NCBI GenBank assembly: GCA_050331575.1
Contig: JBHJGS010000060.1
Location: 1-15,506, forward strand
Length of the DNA stretch: 15,506 bases
Origin: JBHJGS01 sp050331575
Lineage (GTDB): Bacteria; Pseudomonadota; Alphaproteobacteria; Sphingomonadales; Rhodothalassiaceae
Reading direction: 5' to 3'
Part shown: one piece after another, positions 14,258-15,506 of the stretch
Position numbering within the stretch: the first letter of the stretch is position 1
Layout of the letters: the number at the start of each line of letters is the position of its first letter
The notes under the pieces: model-generated
What the model saw: only the letters and a program-made list of their open reading frames with translations
Told to the model about the DNA's origin: nothing
Database searches by the model: none
Made by a program: the position numbers and the translations under genes

Positions 14258-14319
14258 TGGTGGGGGGAACGGGATGAGCAGAGGTGGGGGAACGGGATGA
14301 GCGGAGTTGGGGGAGGCGG
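14249..14319 (+). repeat. Short G-rich tandem repeat, about three 23-24-bp units
   Basis: Each unit starts GA(C/T)GAGC and ends in a run of five or six G, then AACGG (14249-14272, 14273-14295, 14296-14319, the last diverged). Similar single or double units follow the other cloverleaf copies (about 14607-14640, 15107-15140, 15276-15301). Confidence 0.6.
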
Positions 14320-14341
14320 GGGAAATAGGGGAAGCGTAAGA

Positions 14342-14490
14342 GCGAAGTAGGGGAGAACCAGAGGGCCAAGAGCTGGCGCCGCTCATCTATCCTCCCACCC
14401 TCACTCCACACCCGCCGCTCGCCCGGGCGCAGGCCAGGGCCTCGGGCTCAGGCTGGAGCCGGGGGTTCCGTCTTTCGACGGGACGAGCGG
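14342..14490 (+). repeat. 149-bp direct repeat, left copy (contains cloverleaf copy B)
   Basis: It aligns without gaps to 15136-15284, about 90% identical by eye. The first 73 bp are a conserved leader containing GGAGAACC and CTGGCGCCGCT. The last 76 bp (14415-14490) are a cloverleaf unit: outer arms CCGCTCG/CGAGCGG and three internal hairpins. In hairpin 3 one stem pair is T-G, and hairpin 1 has one mismatch. Confidence 0.85.
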
Positions 14491-14652
14491 AATGCAGCGC
14501 GACAAACAGGGTGAGAATCCAGCGTCAATCAGGATGAGAACGCGGGTTTGGAGGATCGCAGGGAGGGCGTAGCCCGAGCGGAGGGGAGTGGAACAGGACG
14601 AGCGGAGGTGGGAGGAAACGGAACGAGCGGAAAAGAGAGGTCCGGATCACCG

Positions 14653-14940
14653 TTAGGGGGGTGCGATGTCCGTCCACAGGTCGCGCCAGTGCGGATTGGC
14701 TGTCTCAATCAGGGTGATCTTCCAAGCCCGACGCCAGGTCTTCAGGCGACGCTCCCGAACAAATGCGGTCTCGCGACTGCTGTGGGGCTCATACCAGGCC
14801 AGGTGCGTACAATTGTAGCGGTCCGTGAACCCTGGCCGAAGATGCGCACGATGCTCATACACCCGCCGCACCAGATCGTCAGTCATGCCGGTATACAGCA
14901 CGCCCCGCCGTCGGTTGGTCATGATGTAGACATAGAACAT
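14653..14940 (-). CDS. GIY-YIG nuclease family protein
   Basis: 95 residues, the usual size of stand-alone UPF0213/YhbQ-like GIY-YIG proteins. The signature is complete: YVYI (3-6) and LYTGMT (15-20) form the GIY and YIG strands. Arg25/Arg26 and His30 follow in LVRRVYEHR. YN (42-43), RERRLKTWRRAWKITLIE with Glu79, and the ending NPHWRDL are typical of the family. Such single-domain proteins are predicted nucleases of mostly unknown role. The gene is intact but has no good ribosome binding site, and it is oriented against the acyltransferase operon. It lies between two blocks of the cloverleaf repeat, separated from each by about 100-160 bp of repeat-like, non-coding DNA, which suggests that it belongs to the repeat block and not to the neighbouring operon. 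Confidence 0.9.
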   Translation of the reverse strand: MFYVYIMTNRRRGVLYTGMTDDLVRRVYEHRAHLRPGFTDRYNCTHLAWYEPHSSRETAFVRERRLKTWRRAWKITLIETANPHWRDLWTDIAPP

Positions 14941-15039
14941 CGTTTCGGGAGAGGGAGCAAAAGTGGAACCCTCCAGCTTAATCTATAGAAAGAATGGCGC
15001 TGAAAACAAGCCCGCCTAACACCCCCCACCCCAAGCCCC

Positions 15040-15115
15040 CCGCTCGCCCTGGCGCAAGCCAGGGCCTCAGGCTCAGGCTGGAGCCGGGGGTCCCGTCTTT
15101 CGACGGGACGAGCGG
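15040..15115 (+). repeat. Cloverleaf repeat, copy C (best-formed copy)
   Basis: 76 bp. The outer stem is CCGCTC (15040-15045) with GAGCGG (15110-15115). Inside are GCCCTGG/CCAGGGC with a 6-nt loop, GGCTC/GAGCC with a 6-nt loop, and GTCCCGTC/GACGGGAC with a TTTC loop. All four stems are perfect, so the sequence can fold as a four-way junction in RNA or extruded DNA. It is followed by a G-rich short repeat. Confidence 0.85.
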
Positions 15116-15135
15116 AGGTGGGGGGAACGGAACGA

Positions 15136-15284
15136 GCGGAGTAGGGGAGAACCGGAGGGCCAAGGGCTGGCGCCGCTTATCTCTGCCCCCACTCTCACTC
15201 CACACCCGCCGCTCGCCCTGGCGCAAGCCAGGGCCTTGGGCTCAGGCTGGAGCCGGGGGTCCCGTCTTTCGAGGGGACGAGCGG
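15136..15284 (+). repeat. 149-bp direct repeat, right copy (contains cloverleaf copy D)
   Basis: This is the partner of 14342-14490. The cloverleaf part is 15209-15284, with perfect outer arms and perfect hairpins 1 and 2. Hairpin 3 has a single G-G mismatch. The conserved leader occupies 15136-15208. Confidence 0.85.
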
Positions 15285-15315
15285 AGGTGGGGGGAACGGG
15301 ACGCGGGGCCAGGCC

Positions 15316-15347
15316 AAAAGAAAAAGGCCGGTGTTGCCACCGGCCTT
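15316..15347 (-). terminator. Rho-independent terminator of the PEP-CTERM-like protein gene
   Basis: On the minus strand a perfect stem (AAGGCCGGTG with CACCGGCCTT, 15347-15324, 4-nt loop) runs directly into a T-rich tract (15325-15316). It lies 31 bp after the stop codon at 15379 and is the clearest terminator in the window. Confidence 0.9.
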
Positions 15348-15378
15348 CTCTGGTCGATCGTTTAAGCGCCTGCCGTGC

Positions 15379-15506
15379 TTAGGCCTTGCGGCGGCGCAGG
15401 CTGATGCCGGCGCCGATGAGGCTGGCGCCCAACAGGGCCAAGCTGCCCGGAACCGGAATGGCCGTGAAGGAGATGTCGAAGTCGCCGCCGAAATCGAAAT
15501 CGGCGT
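15379..15506 (-). CDS. C-terminus of a surface protein with a PEP-CTERM-like sorting tail (partial)
   Basis: Only the last 41 residues are in the window; the gene continues beyond the right edge. It reads as a Phe/Asp/Gly-rich stretch (DFDFGGDFDISF), then IPVPGSLALLGASLIGAGIS, then the basic end LRRRKA and TAA. This is the layout of PEP-CTERM tails: a short Pro-containing motif, a transmembrane helix beginning SLALLG, and an Arg cluster. Exosortase recognises such tails at the inner membrane and cleaves or anchors the protein for export to the surface. The motif here is PVPGS instead of the classical PEPAS/PEPGS, a variant seen in many tails. The nearby exosortase-associated acyltransferase supports the call. 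An intrinsic terminator follows. Confidence 0.8.
   Translation of the reverse strand, partial: ADFDFGGDFDISFTAIPVPGSLALLGASLIGAGISLRRRKA

Noticed and set aside
14188..15284. CRISPR array
   Set aside because: The repeats are long, internally palindromic, few, and unevenly spaced by a gene and by conserved DNA. There are no unique spacers of constant length and no cas genes.
14994..15365. 123-residue plus-strand frame over the right repeat block
   Set aside because: It consists of translated repeat units (Gly/Arg/Pro-rich phrases recurring with the DNA repeat) and runs through the terminator.

Overview
The window looks like part of a GC-rich proteobacterial chromosome, most likely alphaproteobacterial. 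I base this on codon use, the IS110-type end at the left edge, and the gene families present. No rRNA, tRNA or CRISPR is visible, and the organism cannot be named from this sequence alone.

Left edge (1-1012): the last 39 codons of an IS110-family transposase (+) run into the window. Just beyond its presumed right end lies the N-terminal part of a secreted protein (-) whose reading frame stops at the presumed insertion boundary. This suggests the gene was cut by the insertion. A 370-bp gap follows, rich in inverted repeats; one of them (777-830) recurs in opposite orientation at 7063-7116.

Carbohydrate block (1013-6835, all -): a tightly coupled operon, transcribed in the order GH65 disaccharide phosphorylase, PEP synthase (ppsA), PfkB-type phosphofructokinase. 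The first two genes overlap by 4 bp and the last two are 4 bp apart. It joins disaccharide phosphorolysis to enzymes of lower and upper glycolysis/gluconeogenesis.

Protease and small-gene block (7114-10713): a subtilisin-like S8 protease with a PPC-like domain and an Arg/Gly/Asp-rich low-complexity tail (-). Divergent from it are a small exported protein and a pterin carbinolamine dehydratase (phhB, +). A secreted trypsin-like S1C serine protease (-) overlaps phhB tail to tail.

Acyltransferase operon (11274-14146, +): after a 560-bp non-coding gap with a perfect palindrome comes a compact three-gene unit. It encodes a LuxI-like acyltransferase of the PEP-CTERM/exosortase-associated type, an E1-like ThiF adenylyltransferase without the usual zinc cysteines, and a long nitroreductase-fold flavoenzyme. 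The right edge of the window (15379-15506, -) holds the C-terminus of a protein with a PEP-CTERM-like sorting tail and a clear intrinsic terminator, which fits the exosortase link. I infer a small-molecule or lipid biosynthesis pathway tied to exosortase-dependent surface or biofilm biology. This is the best candidate here for an undescribed system.

Repeat block (14188-15284): four copies of a roughly 76-bp element able to fold as a cloverleaf (outer stem plus three hairpins). Two copies belong to an identical-length 149-bp direct repeat. They flank a small intact GIY-YIG nuclease gene (-). The arrangement resembles a repeat family with a resident nuclease, but mobility is inference.
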